Assembly (NCBI RefSeq): GCF_007065885.1
Contig: NZ_CP041409.1
Coordinates: 496,001-560,000 of the forward strand
Direction of reading: 5' to 3'
Source of the DNA: Altererythrobacter sp. TH136
GTDB lineage: Bacteria > Pseudomonadota > Alphaproteobacteria > Sphingomonadales > Sphingomonadaceae
Length of the DNA stretch: 64,000 nucleotides
Position numbers and translations under genes: made by a program. Of this stretch, positions 47,438-57,140 are shown piece after piece; the stretch's first letter is position 1; the number at the start of each line of letters is the position of its first letter. The notes below the pieces were generated by a model that ran no database searches, was not told the DNA's origin, and saw nothing but the letters and a program-made list of their open reading frames with translations.

Positions 47438-49092
47438 GGGCGGTTCGGCGCCACCGGCGGGTTATCGGTCGAAGCTTCGAAATCCCGCGGCTTGCCACCG
47501 GGAATGCCCCACCACGCGACCAGCAACCCGAACGCCACCACACCCCACGTATACCAGAGCCCGGCATAGGCGTTGCCGGTGGTGGCGACAATGTAGCTGG
47601 CTATCAGGGGAAGGAACCCGCCGAGATACCCGGCACCGATGTGGTAGGGGATCGACATGGAGCTGTAACGAATTTGCGGCGGAAACATCTCTGCCAGCAG
47701 GGCCGCTACTGAGCCGTAGGTGAGCGCCGACAAGAGGCCCAGCCCGCACAGCAGCGCGATGATACCAAGAATGCTGGCAAGCGGCGGCGTCTGCTTGGCA
47801 AAGTCATAACCCTGCTGCTCCAGCAGGCTCTGGACCGCCGCCTTCTGCGCGGCGTCGTCGGCTGCGCCGAACGCGGCGAGTTCGGTCCGGGCATCGCCCA
47901 CTGAAAGCCGAGCGCTGCCGTAAGGATCGGCCACATCGTATGCGACCCCCAGTGCGGTGAGATCGGCCAGCAGACGGCCACACTCGGTTGCCTGCTTGCT
48001 GGCGAACGGATCGTAGGTGCATCCCTCGCCCGACACGACCACCGGCGCACGTTCGGCGCTGGCCGACAGGCCGGGATTGGCAAGCGCCCCGATGGCCCAG
48101 AACAGCGGAAACAGCAGCACCAGGCTGGCCGCCGCGCCGAGAATGATCGGGGTCTTGCGCCCGATGCGGTCTGACCATCGGCCAACCAGAAGATAGAACA
48201 CCATCGAGATGCCGGCAGAGATCAGCATCACCATTTCCACGGTCGTGTCGTCCACTCGCATCGGGCCGCGCAGGAAGCTCATCCCGGAAAAGAACGCGGT
48301 GTACCAGATCGTTGTGAGCACCCCGGTGATGCCGAACAGGGCCACGAAAATGCGCTTCTTGTTACCGGGGTAGGTGAAGCTTTCGACGAACGGGTTCTTC
48401 ACCATCTCGCCCGATGCCTTCATCGCCTGGAAAACGGGGCTTTCCGACAGCTTCAGACGCATCCACAAGCTGATGCCGAGCAGGATCAGGCTGAGTAGAA
48501 AGGGTACGCGCCAGCCCCAGGCGGCGAAATCGTCCTCCGGGATGAAGGCGCGGCAGGCGACGACCACGACGATCGACAGCACGAACCCGCCGACCACGCT
48601 CGCTTGAATAAACGAGGTGTAGAACCCCCGCTTTTCCGGCGGGGCGTGTTCCGCGACATAGACCGCCGCGCCGCCGTACTCTCCGCCCAGTGCAAGCCCT
48701 TGGAGAATTCGGAGGAAGATCACGATCGCCGGCGCCGCCACCCCGATAACAGCGGCTTCGGGGATCAGCCCCACGCCCGCGGTGGCAACGCCCATCAGAG
48801 TGACGGTGACCAGGAACGTGTACTTGCGCCCTAACCGGTCGCCCAAGTACCCGAACAGGATCGCACCGAGCGGCCGGAACCCGAAGCCGACCGCGAACCC
48901 GGCCCACACCAGCAACAACTGCAGCGTTTCATTGTCCGCTGGGAAGAACGCCTTGCCGATCAGCGCGGCGAGCGTCCCGTAGATGAAGAAATCATACCAC
49001 TCGAACACGGTCCCGGCGGACGACGCGGCGATCACCAAGCGGATTTCGCGCGCGCTCGGTTCCGGCGCGGCGGTGACGGCAGTAGCGCTCAT
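47434..49092 (-). CDS. MHS-family MFS transporter with a large periplasmic insertion
   Basis: 552 aa, 12 TM. N-terminal signature SSAGTVFEWYDFFIYGTLAA and GYLGDRLGRKYTFLVTVTLM mark the metabolite:H+ symporter (MHS) group. QGLALGGEYGGAAVYVAEHA is the TM4-5 motif. Between TM9 and TM10 (residues about 338-437) is a 100-residue hydrophilic periplasmic insertion with two cysteines (Cys358, Cys371), absent from ProP or ShiA. Substrate unknown (carboxylates, shikimate or osmolytes in relatives). Overlaps alr by 4 bp downstream. Confidence 0.88.
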   Translation of the reverse strand: MSATAVTAAPEPSAREIRLVIAASSAGTVFEWYDFFIYGTLAALIGKAFFPADNETLQLLLVWAGFAVGFGFRPLGAILFGYLGDRLGRKYTFLVTVTLMGVATAGVGLIPEAAVIGVAAPAIVIFLRILQGLALGGEYGGAAVYVAEHAPPEKRGFYTSFIQASVVGGFVLSIVVVVACRAFIPEDDFAAWGWRVPFLLSLILLGISLWMRLKLSESPVFQAMKASGEMVKNPFVESFTYPGNKKRIFVALFGITGVLTTIWYTAFFSGMSFLRGPMRVDDTTVEMVMLISAGISMVFYLLVGRWSDRIGRKTPIILGAAASLVLLFPLFWAIGALANPGLSASAERAPVVVSGEGCTYDPFASKQATECGRLLADLTALGVAYDVADPYGSARLSVGDARTELAAFGAADDAAQKAAVQSLLEQQGYDFAKQTPPLASILGIIALLCGLGLLSALTYGSVAALLAEMFPPQIRYSSMSIPYHIGAGYLGGFLPLIASYIVATTGNAYAGLWYTWGVVAFGLLVAWWGIPGGKPRDFEASTDNPPVAPNRP

Positions 49093-49131
49093 GACGGCAG
49101 CCTTGCTCCCCTTCCCTCAAGGAGACGCGCT

Positions 49132-49569
49132 CTAGCTGTCCGCAGTTTCCTTGGGAAGCGCGGCCAGCGCGGCGTTCCACGCCAACGGAATGGCGCCGTG
49201 CCGTCCGGGATAATCGATCGCAGGCGCCAGCGCCTCGATCCCGGGCCAGACGGGCGGCGGCCCCTGACTAGCCAGCCAGACCGTGATCGCGTCGCGCGCC
49301 GCCTCGATTTCGCCGCGTGTGCGCCCGGCGGCATGCGCGACGAAGATCGCCGCGGCGGCTTGCCCGACGGCGCAGGCAGTGACGCGCAGGCCTGGGGCGC
49401 TGATCTGATCTCCATGCACGGTGCCAGAAAAAACGACCCGACCGCCGCATGTCGGAGAGCGGGCCTCACCGGTGCAACCGGAAGCCGGATCGAACGGGAA
49501 CCGCGCCAGCGAAACCGCCAGCTTCAGCAATTCGGGTGTGTAAAGCACCGACCCGGGCCGAGCGGTCAT
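49132..49569 (-). CDS. NifU/IscU-like Fe-S scaffold protein
   Basis: 145 aa. NifU-N-like fold: SVLYTPELLKLAVSLARFPF, GEARSPTCGGRVVFSGT (equivalent to the first scaffold cysteine loop) and RVTACAVGQAAAAIFVAHA (second cysteine). The third IscU cysteine is not seen, so cluster-building capacity is uncertain. Such truncated scaffold proteins are frequent in sphingomonads. ATG 49569 overlaps the cvpA stop by 4 bp. Not linked to an isc or suf operon here. Confidence 0.78.
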   Translation of the reverse strand: MTARPGSVLYTPELLKLAVSLARFPFDPASGCTGEARSPTCGGRVVFSGTVHGDQISAPGLRVTACAVGQAAAAIFVAHAAGRTRGEIEAARDAITVWLASQGPPPVWPGIEALAPAIDYPGRHGAIPLAWNAALAALPKETADS

Positions 49570-50099
49570 CGGCTCTGGTCGCGGATCACGGAATCGCTGT
49601 TGGCAACGGACTCGTTGCGGTTCTCGATCATCTTGACCAGCGCATCGGCGCTGGCGTTGATCAGCGGATACGTGCGCGCCTGCTTGATCCAGTCGGGACG
49701 ACCCGCGATGCCCCAGGCTGCATCGTAGCCGAGCACCAGCAGCGCAAAACCGCAGGTCACGACGACCGCCCCCTTGATCGCGCCGAACCCGAAGCCGAGC
49801 ACCCGATCGATCGGACCGAGCATCGAAGCGCGAGAGCTTTCGCCCAGCCGACCCGCGATTAGCTTCATGCCCGCGTACGGGATCAACAGCAGCATGGCGA
49901 AGGCCAGGGTCGCCGCCCCGGTTGGGTTGCCGATCTTGGGCACCAGCCAATCGTACAGCGGCGTGTGAAGGTTGTGAATTGCGAGAATCGCGACCGCCCA
50001 AGCGACCAGCGACAGCACTTCCTGCACGAAACCGCGCATGAAGCCGCCTACCGCCGCTACCGCAACGATCAGCAGTACGATGATGTCGAAACCCGTCAT
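49566..50099 (-). CDS. cvpA: CvpA family membrane protein
   Basis: 177 aa with four TM helices: FDIIVLLIVAVAAVGGFMRG, VLSLVAWAVAILAIHNLH, ATLAFAMLLLIPYAGMKLIA, GFGFGAIKGAVVVTCGFALL. The GFMRGFVQEVLSL motif is characteristic. CvpA is needed for colicin V production in E. coli and envelope stress tolerance; exact role unclear. ATG 50099 begins the hydrophobic N-terminus. Downstream of radA by 16 bp. Confidence 0.85.
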   Translation of the reverse strand: MTGFDIIVLLIVAVAAVGGFMRGFVQEVLSLVAWAVAILAIHNLHTPLYDWLVPKIGNPTGAATLAFAMLLLIPYAGMKLIAGRLGESSRASMLGPIDRVLGFGFGAIKGAVVVTCGFALLVLGYDAAWGIAGRPDWIKQARTYPLINASADALVKMIENRNESVANSDSVIRDQSR

Positions 50100-50115
50100 A
50101 CGATCTTCGGAACGA

Positions 50116-51483
50116 CTATGCCTCTGCCACGACCCGGTCAACGAGATTGCCCAGCCGCCGTAGCCCGCGATAGTTAAGTCCGGATGAACCCGGCTCGACA
50201 TCGGCCGGCCCGAAACCAAGGTTGAAACCCAGCTTTGCCGCTTCGCGCAAGCGCAGCCCGGCGTGTGACACCGGGCGTATTTCACCCGCCAGCGACACCT
50301 CGCCGAACCACACGGCGTGGGTCGCCAGCGGCTTGTCCGCCAGCGCGGAAACCAGCGCGGCGGCCACTGCAAGGTCGGCGGCTGGGTCCGACAGGCGATA
50401 GCCGCCCGCGACGTTCAGATAGACCTCGGCCGAGCTGAAATTCAGCCCGCAGCGCGATTCCAGCACCGCCAGCAGCATCGCTAGCCGCCCCGTGTCCCAG
50501 CCCACGACCGCGCGGCGCGGGGTAGCGCCCGATTGCAGGCGCACGATCAGCGCCTGGATCTCCACCAGCACCGGCCGGGTACCCTCCAGGGCGGGGAACA
50601 CCGCGCTGCCCGCCAGCGGTTCGTCGCGCCCGGTAAGGAACAGCAGCGACGGGTTGGCGACTTCTTCCAGCCCCGCCCCTGCCATCGCGAAAACGCCGAT
50701 CTCGTCGATCGCGCCGAACCGGTTCTTAAGCGCGCGAAGGATGCGGTACTGGTGGCTGCGCTCCCCTTCGAAGCTCATCACCACATCGACCATATGTTCG
50801 AGCACGCGGGGCCCGGCGATCGACCCGTCCTTGGTCACGTGGCCCACCAGTACCAGCGCGACGCCATTCTCCTTGGCGTAGCGGATCAGCTCGAACGCGC
50901 ACCCGCGAACCTGGCTGACCGTCCCCGGCGCCCCCTCGATCGTGTCGGAGTGCATCGTCTGGATCGAATCAATGACCAGCAGCGCAGGCGGTGCCGACTG
51001 CCCCAGGGTGGTAAGGATATCGCGCACACCGGTGGCCGACGCGAGCTTGATCGGCGCGTCCGACAAGCCCAGCCGGCCTGCACGCATACGGACCTGCCCC
51101 GCGGCCTCTTCTCCACTGACATAGACCACGCCAGCGCCCGTTCGGGCCACCGCTCCGGCCGATTGCAGCAACAGGGTCGACTTGCCGATCCCCGGATCGC
51201 CGCCCATCAGGATGGCGGAACCGGGCACCAGCCCGCCGCCCAGCGCACGGTCGAACTCGGCCAGACCGGTGGGCAGCCGCACCAGCGGCTCCGTCGGCGT
51301 ATTGAGCGCCTCGAACTTGATCGCGCGCCCGCCCGCCGACAGGTCGTGCTTCAGCGAAAACACCGTAGCGGGCGCATCCTCGATTAGAGTGTTCCACTCC
51401 GCGCAATCGGCGCACTGCCCCTGCCAGCGGCTGCTGACCGAACCGCAGGCCTGGCATACGTATCGCCGCTTCGTCTTGACCAT
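50116..51483 (-). CDS. radA: DNA repair protein RadA
   Basis: 455 aa. C4 zinc finger at the N-terminus (VCQACGSVSSRWQGQCADC), RecA-like ATPase with Walker A GGDPGIGKSTL, RadA-specific KNRFG motif (LKNRFGAIDEIGVF), and a C-terminal Lon-protease-like domain (NVAGGYRLSDPAADLAVAAA, EVSLAGEIRPVSHAGLRLRE). Branch migration of recombination intermediates. Start ATG 51483; 16 bp upstream of cvpA in transcription order. Confidence 0.97.
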   Translation of the reverse strand: MVKTKRRYVCQACGSVSSRWQGQCADCAEWNTLIEDAPATVFSLKHDLSAGGRAIKFEALNTPTEPLVRLPTGLAEFDRALGGGLVPGSAILMGGDPGIGKSTLLLQSAGAVARTGAGVVYVSGEEAAGQVRMRAGRLGLSDAPIKLASATGVRDILTTLGQSAPPALLVIDSIQTMHSDTIEGAPGTVSQVRGCAFELIRYAKENGVALVLVGHVTKDGSIAGPRVLEHMVDVVMSFEGERSHQYRILRALKNRFGAIDEIGVFAMAGAGLEEVANPSLLFLTGRDEPLAGSAVFPALEGTRPVLVEIQALIVRLQSGATPRRAVVGWDTGRLAMLLAVLESRCGLNFSSAEVYLNVAGGYRLSDPAADLAVAAALVSALADKPLATHAVWFGEVSLAGEIRPVSHAGLRLREAAKLGFNLGFGPADVEPGSSGLNYRGLRRLGNLVDRVVAEA

Positions 51484-51554
51484 GCGGGTTCGCCTAACGG
51501 GAACATTGGTGGAACGCAATTGCCAAGGGCGGCTCGACACGGCAAGGCCCGCAC

Positions 51555-53861
51555 ATGCGTCAGAAGGAACTCCGCATCGCGCTGATCTGCTATGGCGGGG
51601 TCAGCTTGGCGGTGTACATGCACGGGGTCACCAAGGAACTGTGGCACTTGGCCCGCGCCAGCCGCGACTATCATGGCGACGGGCCGGAACGGGGCGGCGT
51701 CAGTGCGGTCTACCGTGATCTCCTGACCACCATGGAAAGCCGTCACGGCCTGCGCCTGCGGGTGCTGCCGGACATCGTCACGGGGGCGAGCGCCGGCGGC
51801 ATCAACGCAGTGTTCCTCGCGCAGGCGATCCATTCAGGCCACAGCCTGGAACCGCTGACCGAGCTGTGGCTGGCCAACGCCGATGTCGAACGCCTGCTCG
51901 ATCCCGATGCCCGGCCATGGTCGTGGGCGGCCAAGCTGTGGGCGATGCCGCTCGTGTGGTGGTTGCTGCGCCGGCCAGGCAACGTGGTCAGCGAAAGCGT
52001 GGCCCCGGAAACCCGCGCCGAAGTGCGGCGCAAGGTATCCCACCTCGTGCGCAGCCGATGGTTCGAACCGCCCTTCTCAGGCGACGGATTTTCGGCGTTG
52101 CTGTTCGATGCGCTGATGGAAGTGAGCGCGGGCGAGCCGGATGCGCCCTTGCTGCCGCCCGGACACCCGCTGGACCTGATGGTGACCGCCACCGACTTTC
52201 GTGGTTTCCTGTCGCTCCTGCGCCTGAACAGCCCGCCAACCGTCGAGGAGAGCGAGCACCGGATGCCCATCGCCTTTCGCAGCAAGACGCCGCCCGGCGG
52301 AGGCGAGAACGTGGCTGAACCGCTTGAACTGACGATGGCGGCACGCGCCACTGCGAGCTTCCCCGGCGCCTTTCCTCCGCTGCGGCTCGAGGAGATCGAC
52401 CGGCTCGCGGCGGCGCGCGGGCGGCGGTGGAATGGGCGTGGCGCGTTTCTCGACCGGATCATGCCCGTGCACGTGCGCCAGGGCAGCGAGGCGCATGTAT
52501 CGCTGATCGACGGGTCGGTGCTGATCAACGCCCCGTTCGCCGCCGCCCGCGGCGCGCTGACGTCGCGCTCGGCCCAGCGCGAAGTGGACCGGCGGTTTGT
52601 CTATATCGATCCCCGCCCCGACCGGTTCGGTTCACTGGAACAATCGATCGATCGGCCGGTGGGCTTTTTCGGGGCAATCTTCGGCTCACTCTCGACCATT
52701 CCGCGCGAACAGCCGATCCGCGACAACCTGGAGGCGCTGGAGCGACAGTCACGGGAGGCGGTGCGGTTGGCTCGCATCGTCAAGGCATTGCGCCCGGAAG
52801 TCGAAGGCGCGGTCGACAAGCTGTTCGGCATGACCCTGTTCCTCGACCGCCCCACACCCAAACGCCTCGCCGCCTGGCGCACCAAGGCGCAGCAGGCCGC
52901 CGCCGACCGCGCCGGGTATGCCTTCCAGGCCTATGCGCAGACCAAGGTGGCCGGGATCATCGACACCCTCGCGCAAGTGGTGCTGGCGGCCGCACCTGCC
53001 CTGCTGCTGCCCGATGCGGAGCCGATCGCGCTGCGGCTTCGGCGTGAACTCGACGAGCGGGGGCTGTTCTCGCTGGCGGACGGCGGAGGCGGGCTGAGCG
53101 AAGCAGCGGTGGCGTTCCTGCGCGCGCACGATCTCGCATTCCGAGTCCGCCGCCTGCGCCTGATTGCGCGGCGCCTGTCGATCGACTGGGAAGCGGACGA
53201 GACGATCCCCGACACCGCGCTGGAGGCGGCGCGAGAGGCGATCTACGACATCCTCGCGCTCTACTTCGCGCAGGAGAGCGGCACCAACCTTGGCGACGAC
53301 TTCGCGGTTCTGGCGGGCAAGGTGATGAGCGATCCGGGCGCTGTGCTTGATGCTCTGGCCGCGCGGCGGTTGCTGCCCGAGGTCGACGCCGAGGCGGAGG
53401 AGCGGCTTTCCGCGGCCCTCGACGAGATGCCCAAGGAGCTTCGCCGGCGTGTGTTGCTCACCTACCTTGGGTTCCCGTTCTATGATGCCGCGACGCTGCC
53501 GTTGTTGCAGAACGAAGGCCTCACCGAATTCGACGCGGTCAAGGTCGATCGGATCAGTCCGGAAGACGCCCGATCGATTCGCGCAGGCGGCACGAAGGCC
53601 ACCCTACGCGGGACCGAGTTCTACAATTTCGGTGCGTTCTTCAGCCGCGCCTATCGTGAGAACGATTACCTGTGGGGTCGGCTGCACGGAGCGGAACGCA
53701 TGATCGATCTGGTCGCCTCGACCGTAGAGAACTTCAGCGACGGCGAACTGGCTGCGTTCAAGCAGCGCGCGTTCCTCGCGGTGCTGGACGAGGAAGATGG
53801 CCGCCTCACCGCCGACCCCGGCTTGATCGCCCGCATCAGGAGTGAGGTGCTGGCCGCTTAG
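51555..53861 (+). CDS. Patatin-like phospholipase-family protein (long form)
   Basis: 768 aa. N-terminal patatin domain: KELRIALICYGGVSLAVYMH (oxyanion glycine loop), nucleophile elbow DIVTGASAGGINAVFL (Ser of GxSxG near residue 80) and the catalytic Asp in SLIDGSVLINAPF. The C-terminal two thirds are helical and of unknown role, with long Glu/Arg helices; this long form corresponds to the patatin-like family seen across sphingomonads. Divergent from radA; its TAG overlaps the convergent dnaJ stop by 4 bp. Confidence 0.85.
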   Translation: MRQKELRIALICYGGVSLAVYMHGVTKELWHLARASRDYHGDGPERGGVSAVYRDLLTTMESRHGLRLRVLPDIVTGASAGGINAVFLAQAIHSGHSLEPLTELWLANADVERLLDPDARPWSWAAKLWAMPLVWWLLRRPGNVVSESVAPETRAEVRRKVSHLVRSRWFEPPFSGDGFSALLFDALMEVSAGEPDAPLLPPGHPLDLMVTATDFRGFLSLLRLNSPPTVEESEHRMPIAFRSKTPPGGGENVAEPLELTMAARATASFPGAFPPLRLEEIDRLAAARGRRWNGRGAFLDRIMPVHVRQGSEAHVSLIDGSVLINAPFAAARGALTSRSAQREVDRRFVYIDPRPDRFGSLEQSIDRPVGFFGAIFGSLSTIPREQPIRDNLEALERQSREAVRLARIVKALRPEVEGAVDKLFGMTLFLDRPTPKRLAAWRTKAQQAAADRAGYAFQAYAQTKVAGIIDTLAQVVLAAAPALLLPDAEPIALRLRRELDERGLFSLADGGGGLSEAAVAFLRAHDLAFRVRRLRLIARRLSIDWEADETIPDTALEAAREAIYDILALYFAQESGTNLGDDFAVLAGKVMSDPGAVLDALAARRLLPEVDAEAEERLSAALDEMPKELRRRVLLTYLGFPFYDAATLPLLQNEGLTEFDAVKVDRISPEDARSIRAGGTKATLRGTEFYNFGAFFSRAYRENDYLWGRLHGAERMIDLVASTVENFSDGELAAFKQRAFLAVLDEEDGRLTADPGLIARIRSEVLAA

Positions 53862-54976
53862 CCCCCAAACGCGTTCTTCAGCTTGTCGAAGAAACCGCGG
53901 CTCTCGGGACACTCGTCACCCGTCTCGGTGTCCCGGAACTGCTGAAGCAGGTCGCGCTGGGCCTTGGTCAGCTTGGTCGGGGTCTCGACGGCAATCTCGA
54001 CCACCAGGTCGCCCCGGCCGCGGCCCTGTAATACCGGCATCCCTGCGCCGCGCACTCGCAGCTGCTTGCCCGACTGGATGCCCGCGGGAACGGAAACCTG
54101 GTGCGTTTCGCCGCCAAGATCGGGAATCTCAAGCGTGTCGCCAAGCGCCGCGCTGGTGAAGCTGATCGGGCAGCGGGTGAGCAAGGTCGTGCCTTCGCGC
54201 TGGAATACCGCGTGAGGCCGGACATGGACAAAGATGTACAGGTCGCCCGGAGGCGCGCCACGCGGTCCCGCCTCGCCCTTGCCGGCGAGCCTAATGCGGG
54301 TGCCGGTATCGACCCCGGGAGGGACATTCACTTCCAGCTTTTGCGGCAGGTCGATGCGCCCTTCACCGCTGCACGAGCGGCAAGGACTCTCGATCACCTC
54401 GCCGGCCCCGTGGCAGTTGGGGCACGGGCGCTCGACCACGAAAAAGCCCTGCTTGGCGCGGACCTTGCCGTGCCCGGAACACAGGTTGCAGCGCCGGGCC
54501 CCGGTGCCGGGAGTGGCGCCTGACCCGTGGCAGCTATCGCAGGACTGGCTGACCTCGATCTCGATCTCGCGGCTTTCGCCGTGAAACGCCTGATCGAGCG
54601 TGATCTCCATGTCGTAGCGCAAGTCCGCACCGCGCCGGGCCTGGGTACGCCCCCCACCGCCAAAGGCGCTGCCAAAGATCGTCTCGAAAATGTCGCCGAT
54701 GTCGCCGAAATCCTGGCCGTGGCCGGCGCCCCCGCCCATGCCGCCCTGAAAGGCAGCGTGGCCGTACCGGTCGTAGGCAGCGCGCTTCTGCGGGTCCTTC
54801 AGGCACTCGTACGCGGCCGAAACGGCCTTGAACTTGTCCTCGTTATCCTTGCACCCGGCATTACGGTCGGGATGGAACTGCATCGCCAGCTTGCGGTAGG
54901 CGCTCTTGATCGTGGCGCCGTCAGCGTCGCGGGCGACCCCGAGCACCTCGTAGAAATCGATTTCAGCGGTCGACAT
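53858..54976 (-). CDS. dnaJ: Co-chaperone DnaJ (Hsp40)
   Basis: 372 aa type I J-protein. J domain with the HPD tripeptide (QFHPDRNAG), G/F-rich linker (GGMGGGAGHGQDFGDIGDIF), zinc domain with four CxxCxGxG repeats (CDSCHGSG, CNLCSGHG, CPNCHGAG, CRSCSGEG), C-terminal substrate-binding beta sandwiches. Stimulates DnaK ATPase. 71 bp after dnaK, separated by a 13-bp hairpin. Confidence 0.98.
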   Translation of the reverse strand: MSTAEIDFYEVLGVARDADGATIKSAYRKLAMQFHPDRNAGCKDNEDKFKAVSAAYECLKDPQKRAAYDRYGHAAFQGGMGGGAGHGQDFGDIGDIFETIFGSAFGGGGRTQARRGADLRYDMEITLDQAFHGESREIEIEVSQSCDSCHGSGATPGTGARRCNLCSGHGKVRAKQGFFVVERPCPNCHGAGEVIESPCRSCSGEGRIDLPQKLEVNVPPGVDTGTRIRLAGKGEAGPRGAPPGDLYIFVHVRPHAVFQREGTTLLTRCPISFTSAALGDTLEIPDLGGETHQVSVPAGIQSGKQLRVRGAGMPVLQGRGRGDLVVEIAVETPTKLTKAQRDLLQQFRDTETGDECPESRGFFDKLKNAFGG

Positions 54977-54995
54977 GGACTGGCCCCGAACTCAG

Positions 54996-55026
54996 CCGCC
55001 ACCGGTGCGGCGGGCACCGGTGGCGG
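54996..55026. repeat. 13-bp perfect hairpin between dnaK and dnaJ
   Basis: CCGCCACCGGTGC (54996-55008) and its complement GCACCGGTGGCGG (55014-55026) with a 5-nt loop. On the dnaK-dnaJ sense strand no U-run follows, so it is not a normal terminator; it may stabilise or attenuate the dicistronic mRNA. On the plus strand ACTGCGTTTTC follows. Confidence 0.7.
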
Positions 55027-55047
55027 ACTGCGTTTTCATCGTTTCGA

Positions 55048-56973
55048 TCAGTTCTTGGCGTCTTCGTCGACTTCCGAGAATTCGGCGTCGACCACGTCCT
55101 CGTCGGAACTGCTTTCCGACGCCGCCTCGGTCCCATCGGAGCCCTGCGCCGAAGCCTGTTCCTGGCTGTAGATCGCCTGGCCCAACTTCATGGCGAGATC
55201 GGTCAGCGCCTGCGCCTTGCCATTGATGGCGTCGGCATCGTCGCCTTCCAGCGCGGTCTTGGTTTCCGCGATCGCGCTTTCGACCTGGCTCTTGAGATCG
55301 GCGTCGATCTTGTCGCCATGCTCGGACAATTGCTTCTCGGTCGCGTGCACCAGGCTATCGGCCTGGTTGCGTGCTTCAGCCGAGGCGCGCCGCTTCTTGT
55401 CCTCTTCAGCGAACTTCTCGGCATCCTTGACCATCTGGTCGATGTCCTTGTCGCTGAGCCCGCCCGAGGCCTGGATGCGGATCTGCTGTTCCTTGCCCGT
55501 GCCCTTGTCCTTGGCCGAAACGTTGACGATGCCGTTGGCGTCGATGTCAAACGTGACTTCGATCTGCGGCACGCCGCGCGGCGCCGACGGGATGCCGACA
55601 AGGTCGAACTGACCAAGCAGCTTGTTGTCCTGCGCCATCTCACGTTCGCCCTGGAACACGCGGATGGTCACCGCCTGCTGGTTGTCCTCGGCCGTCGAGT
55701 AGGTCTGGCTCTTCTTCGTGGGGATGGTCGTGTTGCGATCGATCATCCGGGTCATGATGCCGCCCAGCGTCTCGATGCCGAGCGACAGCGGCGTCACGTC
55801 GAGCAGCAGCACGTCCTTCACGTCGCCCTGCAGCACGCCCGCCTGGATCGCCGCGCCCATCGCGACAACCTCGTCCGGGTTTACGCCGGTGTGCGGTTCC
55901 TTGCCGAAGAACTCCTTCACGAACTCGCGCACGCGGGGCATGCGGGTCATGCCGCCGACGAGCACGACGTCATCGATGTCGCTGGCCTTGAGGCCGGCAT
56001 CGGCCAATGCCTTCTTCATCGGCTCTTTCGTACGTTCGATCAGGCTGCCAACCATCTTCTCCAGATCGGCGCGGCTGATCGTTTCGACCAGGTGAAGCGG
56101 CGTGGTGCTGCCGCCTTCCATGCGCGCGGTGATGAAGGGAAGGTTGATCTCGGTGGTCTGTGCGCTCGACAGCTCGATCTTGGCCTTTTCGGCGGCTTCC
56201 TTGAGCCGCTGCAGGGCCAGCTTGTCGGTGCGGAGATCCATGTTCTCCTTCTTCTTGAACTGGTCAGCCAGCCATTCGACGATCGAATTGTCGAAGTCTT
56301 CACCGCCGAGGAAGGTGTCGCCGTTGGTGCTCTTCACCTCGAACACGCCGTCGCCGATCTCGAGGATTGAGACGTCGAACGTGCCGCCGCCAAGGTCGTA
56401 GACCGCGATGGTCTTGCCGTCGTTCTTTTCCAGGCCATAGGCGAGCGCGGCTGCGGTCGGCTCGTTGATGATGCGCAGCACTTCAAGGCCGGCGATCTGG
56501 CCGGCGTCCTTGGTCGCCTGGCGCTGCGCGTCGTTGAAGTACGCCGGCACGGTAATCACCGCTTGAGTGACCTTTTCGCCCAGATAGCTTTCGGCGGTTT
56601 CCTTCATCTTCTGCAGGGTGAAGGCGCTGATCTGGCTGGGGGAGTAATCCTCGCCGCCGGCCTGGACCCACGCGTCGCCATTCTTGCCCTTGACGATCGT
56701 ATAGGGGACCAGCTCGGTGTCCTTCCGGGTCACCGGGTCATCGAAGCGGCGGCCGATGAGGCGCTTGACCGCGAAAATGGTGTTGTCGCCGTTGGTGACG
56801 GCCTGGCGCTTGGCCGGCTGACCGATCAGCCGTTCGCCGTCCTTCGTGAAGGCGACGATCGAGGGCGTGGTGCGCGCGCCTTCCGAATTCTCGATGACCT
56901 TGGGCTTGCCGCCGTCCATGACCGCGACGCAGGAATTGGTGGTGCCGAGGTCGATCCCGATAACTTTTGCCAT
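55048..56973 (-). CDS. dnaK: Chaperone DnaK (Hsp70)
   Basis: 641 aa. Nucleotide-binding domain: [61 protein letters not shown]; substrate-binding domain [19 protein letters not shown]-terminal lid rich in Glu/Lys with an acidic tail. Start ATG 56973 ([10 protein letters not shown]). Preceded by a heat-shock (RpoH)-type promoter and followed by dnaJ. The main housekeeping Hsp70. Confidence 0.99.
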   Translation of the reverse strand: MAKVIGIDLGTTNSCVAVMDGGKPKVIENSEGARTTPSIVAFTKDGERLIGQPAKRQAVTNGDNTIFAVKRLIGRRFDDPVTRKDTELVPYTIVKGKNGDAWVQAGGEDYSPSQISAFTLQKMKETAESYLGEKVTQAVITVPAYFNDAQRQATKDAGQIAGLEVLRIINEPTAAALAYGLEKNDGKTIAVYDLGGGTFDVSILEIGDGVFEVKSTNGDTFLGGEDFDNSIVEWLADQFKKKENMDLRTDKLALQRLKEAAEKAKIELSSAQTTEINLPFITARMEGGSTTPLHLVETISRADLEKMVGSLIERTKEPMKKALADAGLKASDIDDVVLVGGMTRMPRVREFVKEFFGKEPHTGVNPDEVVAMGAAIQAGVLQGDVKDVLLLDVTPLSLGIETLGGIMTRMIDRNTTIPTKKSQTYSTAEDNQQAVTIRVFQGEREMAQDNKLLGQFDLVGIPSAPRGVPQIEVTFDIDANGIVNVSAKDKGTGKEQQIRIQASGGLSDKDIDQMVKDAEKFAEEDKKRRASAEARNQADSLVHATEKQLSEHGDKIDADLKSQVESAIAETKTALEGDDADAINGKAQALTDLAMKLGQAIYSQEQASAQGSDGTEAASESSSDEDVVDAEFSEVDEDAKN

Positions 56974-57065
56974 GGTTTCCCTATTGCCTTCTCTGGTGTT
57001 GGACACCGCCCATCCGGCCTCCCGCGTCTGCGGCAAGGCCTGTCGGCGGCTCGATTAACGCGGGC

Positions 57066-57094
57066 GATATAGGTGCGCTTTCGCTTGGCACAAG
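57066..57094 (-). promoter_or_regulatory. Alphaproteobacterial heat-shock promoter of dnaK
   Basis: Read on the minus strand: CTTG (-35, 57094-57091), 17-bp spacer, CCTATAT (-10, 57073-57067). This fits the alphaproteobacterial RpoH consensus CTTG-N17/18-CYTATNT. It lies about 100 bp upstream of the dnaK ATG. Confidence 0.75.
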
Positions 57095-57140
57095 AGAGCT
57101 TGGGCGCTACGCGAACGGCGCCAGCAAGGGGGAGAAAACG

